DNA from: Octadecabacter sp. SW4
GTDB lineage: Bacteria; Pseudomonadota; Alphaproteobacteria; Rhodobacterales; Rhodobacteraceae
Direction of reading: 5' to 3'
Length of the DNA stretch: 64,000 nucleotides
Assembly: GCF_008065155.1 (NCBI RefSeq)
Contig: NZ_CP042819.1
Location: 868,001-932,000 of the forward strand
How positions within the stretch are numbered: the stretch's first letter is position 1; each line of letters begins with the position of its first letter. Shown here in pieces: positions 8,706 through 17,355 of the stretch. The position numbers were made by a program, and so were the translations under genes. The notes beneath the pieces were generated by a model. It was not told where the DNA came from and did not search any database. It worked only from the letters and a program-made list of their open reading frames with translations.

Positions 8706-9992
8706 TCAGACTTCTTCGATCCGGATGGCGACGGGCGTGCCGACAACAACGCGGGTGTCTGCCATTGCGTCCAGCGCCTCGTCCAGGGCGGTGCGCGTGG
8801 TCTTGTGGGTGACGATCAGCACCGGTGCGCTGGTGTCCTGATGGCCGTATTGGCGCATCCGGTCGATGCTGATACCCGCTTCGCCCAGGGTCTGGGCAAC
8901 CTTGGCCAGCGCGCCGGGTTTGTCCAGCAGTTGCATGCGCAGATAATAGGGGGCAGAGACCGCGGCGCGGGCCGCGCGGGCGCTGCGCAGGCTGGCGGCG
9001 GGCTGCCCAAAAGTCGGCAACCGCAGGCCGCGCGCGATATCCATGACATCACCCATCACGGCGCTGGCGGTCGGGCCTTCGCCCGCACCTGCACCGCGCA
9101 GCACGATTTGGCCCACGGCGTCGCCTTCGATCACAACCATATTGGTGCCGCCTTCAAGCTGCCCCAGCGGCGATGTATCGGGCACAAGGCAGGGCGACAT
9201 GCGCTGTTCCAGTCCGCGCCCGGTCATCTGCGCCACGCCCAGCAGCTTGATCCGGTAGCCCATATCGGCGGCCTGGTGGATGTCTTCGATGGTGACAGCG
9301 CCGATGCCTTCCAGTTCCACGGCGTCAAAATCAACCTGCGTGCCAAAGGCAATCGACGACAGGATCGCCAGCTTGTGTGCCGCATCAATCCCGCCCACGT
9401 CCAGTTCGGGATCGGCCTCGAGATAGCCAAGCTGATTGGCCTCGTCAAAGACAGCCTCGTAGGACAGGCCGGCACTTTGCATGCGCGTCAGGATATAGTT
9501 GCAGCTGCCGTTCATCACCCCCATGATGCGGGTGATTTCGTTGGCGGCCAACCCTTCGGTCAGGGCCTTGACGACGGGAATCCCACCCGCCACCGCCGCT
9601 TCAAAACGGATCACGCGGCCTGCGGCCTCGGCGGTTTCAGCCAGGGCCTGACCGTGATGCGCCAGCAACGCCTTGTTGGCGGTCACCACGTCCTTGCCCG
9701 CCTTCAGGGCTGCTTGGACGGCGTCTTTGGCCGGGCCTGTGTCGCCGCCGATCAATTCGACAAAAACATCGACATCCGCGCGTTTGGCCAAGGCAACGGG
9801 GTCGTCCTCCCAGGCGTAATCAGACAGGTCAACATCGCGGTTCTTGGCTTTGGAGCGGGCCGAAACGGCCGTAATCACAACGGGGCGCCCACAGCGTGCG
9901 GCCAGCAAATCGGCCTGATTTTGCACGATGCGCACAACGCCCACGCCCACGGTTCCCAGACCTGCAATTCCAAGGCGAAGTGGCTCTGTCAT
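8706..9992 (-). CDS. hom: Homoserine dehydrogenase
   Basis: NAD(P)-dependent reduction of aspartate semialdehyde to homoserine, feeding threonine and methionine synthesis. 428 aa: Rossmann motif GLGTVGVGVV at the N-terminus, catalytic domain with 'GVMNGSCNYILTRM' and 'EADPELDVGGIDAAHKLAIL', and a C-terminal ACT domain ('QLLDKPGALAKVAQTLGEAG') expected to give threonine feedback control. ATG 9992 has AGGA just upstream. It is monofunctional, without an aspartokinase domain. Confidence 0.96.
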   Translation of the reverse strand: MTEPLRLGIAGLGTVGVGVVRIVQNQADLLAARCGRPVVITAVSARSKAKNRDVDLSDYAWEDDPVALAKRADVDVFVELIGGDTGPAKDAVQAALKAGKDVVTANKALLAHHGQALAETAEAAGRVIRFEAAVAGGIPVVKALTEGLAANEITRIMGVMNGSCNYILTRMQSAGLSYEAVFDEANQLGYLEADPELDVGGIDAAHKLAILSSIAFGTQVDFDAVELEGIGAVTIEDIHQAADMGYRIKLLGVAQMTGRGLEQRMSPCLVPDTSPLGQLEGGTNMVVIEGDAVGQIVLRGAGAGEGPTASAVMGDVMDIARGLRLPTFGQPAASLRSARAARAAVSAPYYLRMQLLDKPGALAKVAQTLGEAGISIDRMRQYGHQDTSAPVLIVTHKTTRTALDEALDAMADTRVVVGTPVAIRIEEV

Positions 9993-10044
9993 GTTCGGGT
10001 CCTGTCTGGCTGTGGTTCAAAAGGCTGTTAGCGCGTTGGCGCGC

Positions 10045-10350
10045 CTACTGCAACGCGGCGATCGCAATTCCGCGCGCCATGCGGGCGCGGGTGGCGCGGT
10101 CAACGACAGGACCGCGCAGGCGGGCGGCCTGTGCGCGCAGGCGCACCAGGCGGCTGTCGAAACTGGCCTGTGCCGTCGCGCTGGTCTGACCCGTTTGCGC
10201 GATACCGTCAGCCTGCGCCAAAAGCGGCCCCAGCGGCACCAGATCGGGATAAGGTGCATCAAGCGTGGCCTGATCCAGCGTGGCATCCAGTTCTGGAAAC
10301 TGCGTGCACGCGGCTGTCAGGTAAAGAAGGATGATCATGAAAGGACGCAT
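10045..10350 (-). CDS. Small putative lipoprotein
   Basis: 101 aa. The N-terminus MRPFMIILLYLTAACTQ is a lipoprotein signal with lipobox LTAAC, so the mature protein would start at Cys and be membrane-anchored. The rest is Ala-, Asp- and Arg-rich and helical, with no domain I recognise. ATG 10350 has AAGG 7 nt upstream. It lies 52 nt upstream of hom in the same direction and may share its transcript. A function is not assignable. Confidence 0.7.
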   Translation of the reverse strand: MRPFMIILLYLTAACTQFPELDATLDQATLDAPYPDLVPLGPLLAQADGIAQTGQTSATAQASFDSRLVRLRAQAARLRGPVVDRATRARMARGIAIAALQ

Positions 10351-10514
10351 CAACGGGCCTTAGCAGGGCAAAGTTGCGTGACAATACGGGGGGCGCGCGT
10401 GCAGATGCAAGGGGCGGCGGCCCGGGCGCACAACAAGACTGGTGCAATGTCGCAAATGGGCGGGCCTGCCGTGCACGCAGCGATCAGGGTGGCGAAAACA
10501 ACAGGAGTGACCTA

Positions 10515-11459
10515 ATGAAAATCGGCTTTATCGGCTTGGGGAATGTGGGCGGCAAACTGGCGGGCAGTTTACTGCGCAACGGCATCGATCTGGCGGTGCA
10601 TGATCTGAACGGCGCATTCGTTGCCGACTTTGTCGGGCGCGGCGCACGCGATGGGCAATCGCCAGCCGATATGATGGCGCGGTGCGATCTGGTGATCACC
10701 TGTCTGCCATCGCCTGCGGCCTGCGATGCGGTCGTCACGCAGATGTTGCCCGCCGTCACGCAAGGCAAGATCTGGCTTGAGATGTCGACCACGGACGCCG
10801 CCGAAGTGCAGCGCCTTGGCGACGCGGTTATTGCCCGTGGGGGCGCAGCGGTGGATTGCCCCGTGTCAGGGGGTTGTCACCGCGCGGACACCGGCAATAT
10901 TTCGATCTTTGCCGGGTGCGACCGCGCGACCTTTGAACGGGTCTTGCCGGTGCTGACCATTCTGGGGCGGCGCGTGTTGCACACCGGCGATCTGGGCAGC
11001 GCCAGCACGCTCAAGGTCATGACCAACTATCTGGCCACCGCGAACCTTTTGACCTGTTGCGAGGCGCTGGTGACGATGAAAGCCGCCGGCCTTGATCTGG
11101 CGACCACATACGAGGCGATCCGCATCAGTTCGGGCACTTCCTTCGTGCACGAGACCGAAAGTCAGGTCATTCTGAACGGCAGTCGCGACATCAATTTCAC
11201 GATGGATCTGGTCAAAAAGGATATCGGCCTGTTTCAGGACATCGCCGAGCGCGCCGGTGTCCCGCTTGAAATCAGCCCCCTGATGGTGTCGATCTTTGAC
11301 GACGGGATCGCCCGTTACGGGGCGCGTGCGCAATCCGATGATATCATCCGCCGCCTTGAAGAGGCCACGGGCCTTGATATCACCGCCCCCGGCTTTCCGG
11401 ACGAAATGGTCGATGATGAACCCGAAGAACCCGGCTACGAGGTGGTGCCCAAGCGATAG
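10515..11459 (+). CDS. NAD(P)-dependent oxidoreductase, 3-hydroxyisobutyrate dehydrogenase family
   Basis: Beta-hydroxyacid dehydrogenase, 314 aa. N-terminal Rossmann motif 'GFIGLGNVGGKLAGSLL', the substrate-binding 'DCPVSGGCHRADTG' and the catalytic-Lys segment 'GSASTLKVMTNYL' follow the family order. ATG 10515 is chosen for its AGGAG ribosome binding site; an open frame extends upstream to 10374 without one. Substrate may be 3-hydroxyisobutyrate, tartronate semialdehyde or a related acid; context does not decide. The C-terminus carries an acidic tail. It is divergent from the lipoprotein gene at 10350. Confidence 0.9.
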   Translation: MKIGFIGLGNVGGKLAGSLLRNGIDLAVHDLNGAFVADFVGRGARDGQSPADMMARCDLVITCLPSPAACDAVVTQMLPAVTQGKIWLEMSTTDAAEVQRLGDAVIARGGAAVDCPVSGGCHRADTGNISIFAGCDRATFERVLPVLTILGRRVLHTGDLGSASTLKVMTNYLATANLLTCCEALVTMKAAGLDLATTYEAIRISSGTSFVHETESQVILNGSRDINFTMDLVKKDIGLFQDIAERAGVPLEISPLMVSIFDDGIARYGARAQSDDIIRRLEEATGLDITAPGFPDEMVDDEPEEPGYEVVPKR

Positions 11460-11515
11460 GGCTGGAAGGCGCGCGCGCTTTTCGCTAGCAGGGCGCAAAG
11501 CAAAGGGGTTTGCAG

Positions 11516-12004
11516 ATGATGGATCCGGACAAGACGGGTGTCGTGGCCCGCGTGGGGGCGTCGCCGATCCGGCGTGCGTTTGCCTTTGGGGTGTTGTTTG
11601 TGCTGGGCGCGATGATGATCCTGATCGCCTTCGTGCAGCCACCCAGTTTTGCGCTGCAGATGATGCTGATCATCTTTGGTGCGGTGGTGCTGTGGGTGGC
11701 CGAACGGATGCGCCGCGCAACGACCACGGTGATCGAGCTGACCAAGGACGGGCTGCGCGATTCCACCGGCGTGCTGGACATCCCGTTTGATCAGATGCTG
11801 CGGGTTGAACGCGGGGTATTCGCGATGAAGCCGTCAAACGGCTTTGTGCTGATCACCCGCGACAAGGGCGCGTCAGGCTGGGCGCCCGGATTGTGGTGGC
11901 GCGTGGGCCGCCGCCTTGGCGTGGGCGGGGTCACGGCGGCGGGCGCAGGCAAATTCATGGCCGAACAGATTGCATTGCATCTGGCCAGTATGGAGAAGCC
12001 CTAG
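11516..12004 (+). CDS. Conserved membrane protein of unknown function
   Basis: 162 aa with two hydrophobic helices near residues 24-42 and 48-64, followed by a soluble PH-like region ('TTVIELTKDGLRDSTGVLD', 'VERGVFAMKPSNGFVLITRDK') and a Gly-rich tail. Such two-helix plus PH-domain layouts are common in small bacterial membrane proteins. ATG 11516 is preceded by AGGGG at 7 nt. The last 4 bases overlap the stop of the convergent gene at 12001. No function is inferred. Confidence 0.78.
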   Translation: MMDPDKTGVVARVGASPIRRAFAFGVLFVLGAMMILIAFVQPPSFALQMMLIIFGAVVLWVAERMRRATTTVIELTKDGLRDSTGVLDIPFDQMLRVERGVFAMKPSNGFVLITRDKGASGWAPGLWWRVGRRLGVGGVTAAGAGKFMAEQIALHLASMEKP

Positions 12005-12588
12005 GCCTCGCGCTCGCAAATACGACCTGCGTCCGTGCCGTTTTGGCTATAGCAAAGCTGTGATGCGAAACGTGGCCGCGTGACGATGAGGTTTTCAAAC
12101 ACAAAGGCTTCGAGGCCGATCGAGAAGATCGGTTCGTAAACCACTTCGGTCTGCACCACGATCACGATCTCGCCGTCGGGCATGACTGGCAATTGATCTT
12201 CGATGTTGCTGATATTGCCGTCGTTCAGGTTGCCCATAGCGCCTTTGTTGCGCGACCAGATCACATAGTAGCGGTCGTCATCCGCGTCAAACGTGATGAC
12301 GCTGATGCGCAGCTTGGTGCGCTGGCTTGTGATCGTCAGGAAACGGTGCAGACGCCAGACGCTGGTGACATATTGGTTGGTGATATAGTCGGTTTCACGG
12401 CTTAGGGCGTCCGAGATTGTATAGGCCGCCTTGAGGGCCGTCGACTGCGAGCGGAACGCATCAAAGTAGACGAAGGTCGCCAGATAGGCCCATGTCAGCA
12501 TGGGAAAGACCAGCACCGATTCAACGGCGATCCCGCCATCTTCTTCGTGGTGGAACTTTGCCACCATGCGTTTCAGGATGCTCAGCAT
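12001..12588 (-). CDS. TadE-like pseudopilin protein
   Basis: 195 aa. A basic N-terminus is followed by 'EEDGGIAVESVLVFPMLTWAYLATFVYFDAF', the type IV-like pseudopilin motif with the conserved Glu at the start of the hydrophobic helix, as in TadE/TadF. The remainder would be periplasmic. Its ATG overlaps the stop of the upstream TadE-like gene by 1 nt, so it is the third gene of a leftward operon with TadG. Role inferred: minor pseudopilin of a tight-adherence pilus. Confidence 0.8.
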   Translation of the reverse strand: MLSILKRMVAKFHHEEDGGIAVESVLVFPMLTWAYLATFVYFDAFRSQSTALKAAYTISDALSRETDYITNQYVTSVWRLHRFLTITSQRTKLRISVITFDADDDRYYVIWSRNKGAMGNLNDGNISNIEDQLPVMPDGEIVIVVQTEVVYEPIFSIGLEAFVFENLIVTRPRFASQLCYSQNGTDAGRICEREA

Positions 12589-13124
12589 CAGATTGGCTCC
12601 ATCACAAAGGCGGAAATCGAAATCAAGGCGTAAAAATCGCCACTGTAGCGCGGAATATCAAAGCCGATGCCGGTGGCCGCAAAGAACGGCGAAAACAGCG
12701 AGCAGGCACGCACGATCATGATCTGGTTCTGCGTGCCCGCCTCAAAGTTGCGGTTGGGCAGAAACGGCTGGTTGGTGTTCACGCAGTCGGCGCTGCGTGG
12801 GATGTTGGACCAGTTGCGCGGATCAATCGGGCGCATTTCCAGCTTCAGGTTGTTCATGCAATCGGGGATGATGCCCGCACCTTCGCAGATCATTTCCTTG
12901 AACTGGTCAGGGCTTGGGGCGGCACCTGTGTTCAGGCGCACCTCGCGCACTGCCATATCAAGGCCGCGCTCCAGCATCACGTGACGCGTCATCATCAAGC
13001 CCGCCTCGAAGGCCGAGGTGAAAAGCACCATGAACATCGGGAACACGAGCACGAATTCGACCGTGGCCGAGCCCTCCTCGGAACGCCGGAACAGGCGCAG
13101 GATTTTGGCGAGCGTTCTGATCAT
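12588..13124 (-). CDS. TadE family pseudopilin protein
   Basis: 178 aa. 'RRSEEGSATVEFVLVFPMFM' is the TadE motif: short basic leader, Gly, then Glu in the hydrophobic helix. The mature part has Cys residues that could form periplasmic disulfides. It overlaps the TadG-like stop by 4 nt (ATGA) and the next gene by 1 nt, so the three are translationally coupled. Expected to be processed by a TadV-type prepilin peptidase, which is not encoded in the window. Confidence 0.88.
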   Translation of the reverse strand: MIRTLAKILRLFRRSEEGSATVEFVLVFPMFMVLFTSAFEAGLMMTRHVMLERGLDMAVREVRLNTGAAPSPDQFKEMICEGAGIIPDCMNNLKLEMRPIDPRNWSNIPRSADCVNTNQPFLPNRNFEAGTQNQIMIVRACSLFSPFFAATGIGFDIPRYSGDFYALISISAFVMEPI

Positions 13125-14893
13125 TGGGTCAACTTCAGGCTACGGATGTCACTGGCAATCGTGGCGAACTTTTCGGCAAGGTCGGTGCCGGACGCCGCAA
13201 AGTAGTGACTGGGCGAACTTGCACAGTCCTGCAGCGCAACCTGACCACCATAGGGCGCTTCAAAGGCAACCGTATAGACCACGATGTTTTCGTCGCGCGC
13301 CTGTTGACAGATGTCGGACAGGCGGTCGTCGGCCTGACTACCGTTCACGACCGCATAGTCGGCCCTGGTCGGCCCTACATATTCCGAGTAGCTGATATAG
13401 CCGCGCGAATAGGGTTCGTTCAAAAACACGTTGCTGATCCGCGAGCGCGACCAGAAGGCATAGATGTCCTGCCAGCTCGCATTGCGCACATCACCGGGGT
13501 ATTCGACACCCTGGCCGGGGCCGGCACTCACACCGCTGGGGCCGTCAGTCTTGTATTCAGGGTAGCCCTGTGGATAGTCGTGGATACGGTTCCAATAGGG
13601 CTGGTCAAGCCAGTAGAACGTGTCATCGGTGTAGTCGGATGGCGTGTCGTTATCATCGACCTTGATCGAGATGTCATTTCGGGACACATCGCCGATGGCC
13701 TCCCATGCGTTGTCGCGGTCAAACCAGATCGGCGACATGCCGGTCTTGTAGGGTTCGGCGATGTCATATTCTGTCGTGTTCTGACCATCGGTCATCAGCA
13801 CGATCACCTTGAGGTTGTCAGACAGGCCGTAATCCATCGGGCGGCCCGCAACCACGGCGGGTGCATCACCCGAGGCCACCAGACCGGTCACCAGATCGCG
13901 CGAGCTGGGGTCAAGAAAGGCCGTGGCCCATTTCATACCCAGATCAATGGCTGTGTTGCCGTAGGCCTCCAGACCATCAACCATAGCTTTCAGGTCGGTA
14001 GTCGAGGTCGAGTGCACGATCACCGAGTTTTCTTCACCGCTAAAGCAGATCGGTTCATAAAGCGTTTCGCCGTAGGAATAGTCATACCACTGTTCAAAGT
14101 GCGACACCTGCGTATAGGGGGTTTGGGCAAAGCCATAGCCATCCATCGGCAGACCAGGGTAATCAAACACCTCGTCCGGCAGCAGGATACAGTTCGAATA
14201 TTCGTGCAGCGTGTCGATATTGTATTGCGCGGCGACTTCCTCGCCCAGATTCACAACGGAACTATAGGCGATGATCGACATCGAAATCAGACCCTCGGCG
14301 GGCAGGCCATTGTTGGCCATGATCAGGTCGATGAATTCCGCGGCGGCGTCCTGCATGTTGTTAAAGCGGTTGTTGCTGTTCATCGAACCCGAGACGTCAA
14401 GCACCAGCGACACTTCGACGTTGGTCACGCGTTCTTCGGCGGTGCCGGACGCGGGCGTCGTGATCGCGCTCACACCGGGCGAGAAGGGATCGGTAAAGAC
14501 GTTCATCATATCGGCGAACATCATCGCCATCGAAGCTTCGGCACGGGCCGACACACGGCGATAGTTCAGACCCTCATCAACGACAGGTTCGCCGACAAGG
14601 TAGGCCGACATGCCTGCCTTGGCGAAATAATCGGCAACCACTTCGGCAGGGGGCAAGGGTTGTTCCATATCGGCGGCGGCCAGCACGGCGCGGTCAAGGG
14701 TGCCCTGCAATTTGGTGCGGGTGGTTTCAAAGCGCATGAAGTCGATGGCCATGCCGCCTGCCATGAGCATCAGCACGAATATGAACAGGGCAAAGATGAT
14801 CATCCCGCCGTCCTCGTCACGCTGAAAGTCTTTCAGGCGCGCGCGGTCCTTTGCGCTGTTGATGTGCCGATCGCAAAACATATCACGTTCCAT
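13121..14893 (-). CDS. TadG-like pilus assembly protein with vWA domain
   Basis: 590 aa. 'DEDGGMIIFALFIFVLMLMAGG' is the TadE/G-type N-terminal helix; further on 'VSLVLDVSGSMNSNNRF' is a complete MIDAS metal site (DxSxS) of a von Willebrand A domain, with the later 'VLMTDGQNTTEYD' segment supplying the MIDAS Asp. ATG 14893 is chosen because AAAGGGA sits 5 nt upstream; ATG 14908 and an open frame to 15145 lie further out. Likely periplasmic, anchored, and involved in Tad pilus or adhesion. It is the first gene of the three-gene tad cluster. Confidence 0.88.
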   Translation of the reverse strand: MERDMFCDRHINSAKDRARLKDFQRDEDGGMIIFALFIFVLMLMAGGMAIDFMRFETTRTKLQGTLDRAVLAAADMEQPLPPAEVVADYFAKAGMSAYLVGEPVVDEGLNYRRVSARAEASMAMMFADMMNVFTDPFSPGVSAITTPASGTAEERVTNVEVSLVLDVSGSMNSNNRFNNMQDAAAEFIDLIMANNGLPAEGLISMSIIAYSSVVNLGEEVAAQYNIDTLHEYSNCILLPDEVFDYPGLPMDGYGFAQTPYTQVSHFEQWYDYSYGETLYEPICFSGEENSVIVHSTSTTDLKAMVDGLEAYGNTAIDLGMKWATAFLDPSSRDLVTGLVASGDAPAVVAGRPMDYGLSDNLKVIVLMTDGQNTTEYDIAEPYKTGMSPIWFDRDNAWEAIGDVSRNDISIKVDDNDTPSDYTDDTFYWLDQPYWNRIHDYPQGYPEYKTDGPSGVSAGPGQGVEYPGDVRNASWQDIYAFWSRSRISNVFLNEPYSRGYISYSEYVGPTRADYAVVNGSQADDRLSDICQQARDENIVVYTVAFEAPYGGQVALQDCASSPSHYFAASGTDLAEKFATIASDIRSLKLTQ

Positions 14894-15261
14894 GACGTCC
14901 CTTTCCATACCCGTGAACGCGCGTCCAGGTTTGCGAATCACGTGTCGCAAAACCCATTTGACGCATTGGGCCAAGCGAAGATGTGACATGGGGAAGTGGC
15001 AGAAGTTTGACCAAATATGGCAATAATAGGTTAACAAGGCCGCCATTTGGCACCAATTCCGGCCCTGTCGCCCGTACTGTCGATCGACTGGAAACAAAGA
15101 ACCCTGCGGCCACGCGGCCTGCGCAACTGGGGGTTTGCAGGCCATTTCGCTGAAGTTAGGAAAATCCTAAGAATTTTGCGTGCAGTTGTTTGCAACAGGG
15201 GTAGGGTCAGGGACGTCTTGGCGATGGCACATCATCGCAGTTCAGCTTTAAGGAGCTTACC
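14894..15261. other. Divergent promoter region between tadG-like gene and amino acid dehydrogenase
   Basis: The 368 bases between divergent genes hold no supported gene. Visible are a perfect inverted repeat TTAGGA-aaa-TCCTAA at 15156-15170, about 90 nt before the dehydrogenase start, and a TTAAC half-site at about 15032-15036 that resembles half of a CtrA box facing the tad side. Neither is proven. Confidence 0.45.
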
Positions 15262-16704
15262 GTGGCCCAATCTTCCCAACGCACCAAAGAACCGTCGTTC
15301 CGTGAATCGGTGGACCTGATGTTCAATCGGGCCGTCGCCCTGATGGACCTGTCCCCCGGCCTCGAGGAAAAGATCAGGGTCTGCAACGCGACCTATACGG
15401 TGCGTTTCGGGGTACGCCTGCGCGGCGCGCTGCACACCTTTACCGGCTACCGCTCGGTGCATTCCGAACATATGGAACCGGTCAAGGGCGGGATCCGCTA
15501 CGCGATGGGCGTCAATCAGGACGAGGTCGAGGCGCTGGCGGCCCTGATGACCTATAAATGCGCCTTGGTTGAAGCGCCATTTGGCGGCTCGAAGGGCGGT
15601 CTGCGCATTGACCCGCGTGAATGGGACGAACACGAACTGGAACAGATCACCCGCCGGTTTGCCTATGAATTGGCCAAGCGCGACCTGATCCACCCCAGCC
15701 AGAACGTGCCAGCCCCTGACATGGGCACGGGCGAACGCGAAATGGCCTGGATTGCCGATCAATACCGCCGGATGAACACCACCGATATCAACGCTGCCGC
15801 CTGCGTGACCGGCAAGCCAACCAACGCCGGCGGCATTCAGGGTCGCACCGAAGCCACCGGGCGCGGCGTGCAATATGGCTTGCGCGAGTTTTTCCGCCAC
15901 CCCGCCGACATGAAGGCGGCAGGGCTGACCGGAAAGCTGGACGGCAAACGTGTGATCGTGCAGGGGCTGGGCAATGTGGGCTATCACGCGGCCAAGTTCC
16001 TGTCGCAAGAGGACGGCTGCAAGATCATCGGCATCATCGAACGCGACGGCGCCCTGTTCAACGAGGACGGGATCGACGTGGATGCGGTGCACAAATGGAT
16101 TGCCGTACATGGCGGCGTCAAAGGCTACCCATCCACCACCTATCAGGAAGACGGTGCAGCGCTGCTGGAAGCCGCCTGCGATATCCTGATCCCCGCCGCG
16201 CTGGAGGGTGTGATCCATATGGATAACGCCGCACAGATCAAGGCGCCGCTGATCATCGAGGCGGCCAATGGTCCCGTGACTGCCGGGGCCGACGAAATCC
16301 TGCGGAAAAAAGGCTGCGTGATCATCCCTGACATGTATGCCAACGCGGGCGGTGTGACGGTGTCTTACTTCGAATGGGTCAAGAACCTGTCCCACATCCG
16401 CTTTGGCCGGATGCAGCGGCGCGCCGAAGAAGCGCGCAACGAGCTGATCATCGCCGAACTGGAACGTCTGGACGAAATGCTGGAGCATCGCTGGTCGATG
16501 ACACCCGATTTCAAGGCGAAATACCTGCGCGGTTCGGACGAGTTGGAATTGGTGCGTTCCGGTCTTGATGACACCATGCGCAAGGCCTATCAGGATATGA
16601 GCGCGATGTGGCACAGCCGCGACGATTGCGAGGATTTGCGCACCGCCGCCTACCTTGTGGCCATCGACAAGGTCGCGGCCAGTTACCGCGCCAAGGGGCT
16701 TTAG
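15262..16704 (+). CDS. Glu/Leu/Phe/Val family amino acid dehydrogenase
   Basis: Oxidative deamination of glutamate (or a branched/aromatic amino acid) with NAD(P). 480 aa. The substrate-binding 'PVKGGIRYAMGV' (residues 73-84), '[18 protein letters not shown]' with Lys 99 and catalytic Lys 111, 'PAPDMGTGEREMAWI', and the Rossmann 'VIVQGLGNVGYHAAKFL' are all intact. Starts at GTG with AAGGAG 7 nt upstream. Length and motifs favour glutamate dehydrogenase, but specificity within the family cannot be read by eye. Confidence 0.93.
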   Translation: MAQSSQRTKEPSFRESVDLMFNRAVALMDLSPGLEEKIRVCNATYTVRFGVRLRGALHTFTGYRSVHSEHMEPVKGGIRYAMGVNQDEVEALAALMTYKCALVEAPFGGSKGGLRIDPREWDEHELEQITRRFAYELAKRDLIHPSQNVPAPDMGTGEREMAWIADQYRRMNTTDINAAACVTGKPTNAGGIQGRTEATGRGVQYGLREFFRHPADMKAAGLTGKLDGKRVIVQGLGNVGYHAAKFLSQEDGCKIIGIIERDGALFNEDGIDVDAVHKWIAVHGGVKGYPSTTYQEDGAALLEAACDILIPAALEGVIHMDNAAQIKAPLIIEAANGPVTAGADEILRKKGCVIIPDMYANAGGVTVSYFEWVKNLSHIRFGRMQRRAEEARNELIIAELERLDEMLEHRWSMTPDFKAKYLRGSDELELVRSGLDDTMRKAYQDMSAMWHSRDDCEDLRTAAYLVAIDKVAASYRAKGL

Positions 16705-16747
16705 CGCCTGCGGCGGGCGGGCTTGGGGGCGCTGCCCCCCGTCCTGC

Positions 16748-16781
16748 GGACTCCCCCCGGAGTTGTTTTACCAAGATGAAG
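16748..16781. repeat. Dispersed intergenic repeat, copy C (inverse orientation)
   Basis: GGACTCCCCCCGGAGTTG, then TTTTACCAAGATGAAG. Read on the minus strand it matches CTTCATCTTGG-N-AACTCC of copies A and B. It is preceded by a GC hairpin, GGGGGCGCTGCCCCC, downstream of the dehydrogenase gene, so the whole unit may act as a 3' end. Confidence 0.6.
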
Positions 16782-16792
16782 GTGAGCGTGCC

Positions 16793-17260
16793 GTGCTGTT
16801 GGCTGTCATTCATTATCTGCATGTAGCGATTGCTGTGATCTGGGCCGGGTCGACCGTGTTTGTCGGTCTTGCGATCTGGCCGATGCTGGCGCGGATGCCC
16901 GGCGAACAGGCTGTGGCGCTGTTTACCCGTCTGCGCCCCGTCGTGGCCGGGATATTGGGCAGCATGGCCGGGCTGACCTATCTTTTGGGCGGTTTTCGCG
17001 CCTGGTTGGGCGGTGGGGTTTCCGGCTGGGGCGATCTGGTTGCGCCCTATGGGCTATTGGTGATCACTGCCGTCGTCGTGATGATGGCCATTGAAAGCAC
17101 GGGCGGGCGGTTGCGCCGCCAGTTGAACGGGTTGATACAAACGCCCGAGGCCTTTGTTGCCCATGCCGCGATCGCGGCGCGGCGCAGCGGCCTGATCCAG
17201 CTTGCCCTGCTGCTGGGCCTGCTTGCGATTATGGTCACGCTGGGCCTTGCCCTTTATTAG
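16793..17260 (+). CDS. Small four-helix membrane protein, CopD-like
   Basis: 155 aa, almost entirely hydrophobic, with four predicted helices. 'LAVIHYLHVAIAVIWAGSTVF' resembles the first helix of the CopD/DUF2269 superfamily, whose His residues can bind haem or copper. Start is uncertain: GTG 16793 is preferred (AAGG about 10 nt upstream) because the open frame further upstream runs through the dispersed repeat and the end of the dehydrogenase gene. Function unknown. Confidence 0.7.
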   Translation: MLLAVIHYLHVAIAVIWAGSTVFVGLAIWPMLARMPGEQAVALFTRLRPVVAGILGSMAGLTYLLGGFRAWLGGGVSGWGDLVAPYGLLVITAVVVMMAIESTGGRLRRQLNGLIQTPEAFVAHAAIAARRSGLIQLALLLGLLAIMVTLGLALY

Positions 17261-17355
17261 GCTGTCGTGACGGGGCCGTGATTTGTCGAAAAGCGGCGTT
17301 GCGCCGATTGGCGGTCTTGATAGGGTCTCTCATGTAATGACAGTGGGACGCTGCA

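Noticed and set aside
13124-14986. A 620-aa open frame on the + strand opposite tadG
   Set aside because: It mirrors the tadG gene, has a His/Gly/Arg-rich translation typical of antisense frames in GC-rich DNA, and shows no motif.
15232-16614. A 460-aa open frame opposite the amino acid dehydrogenase, and similar ones opposite soxB and pccB
   Set aside because: Same shadow pattern; the sense strand encodes complete, recognisable enzymes.
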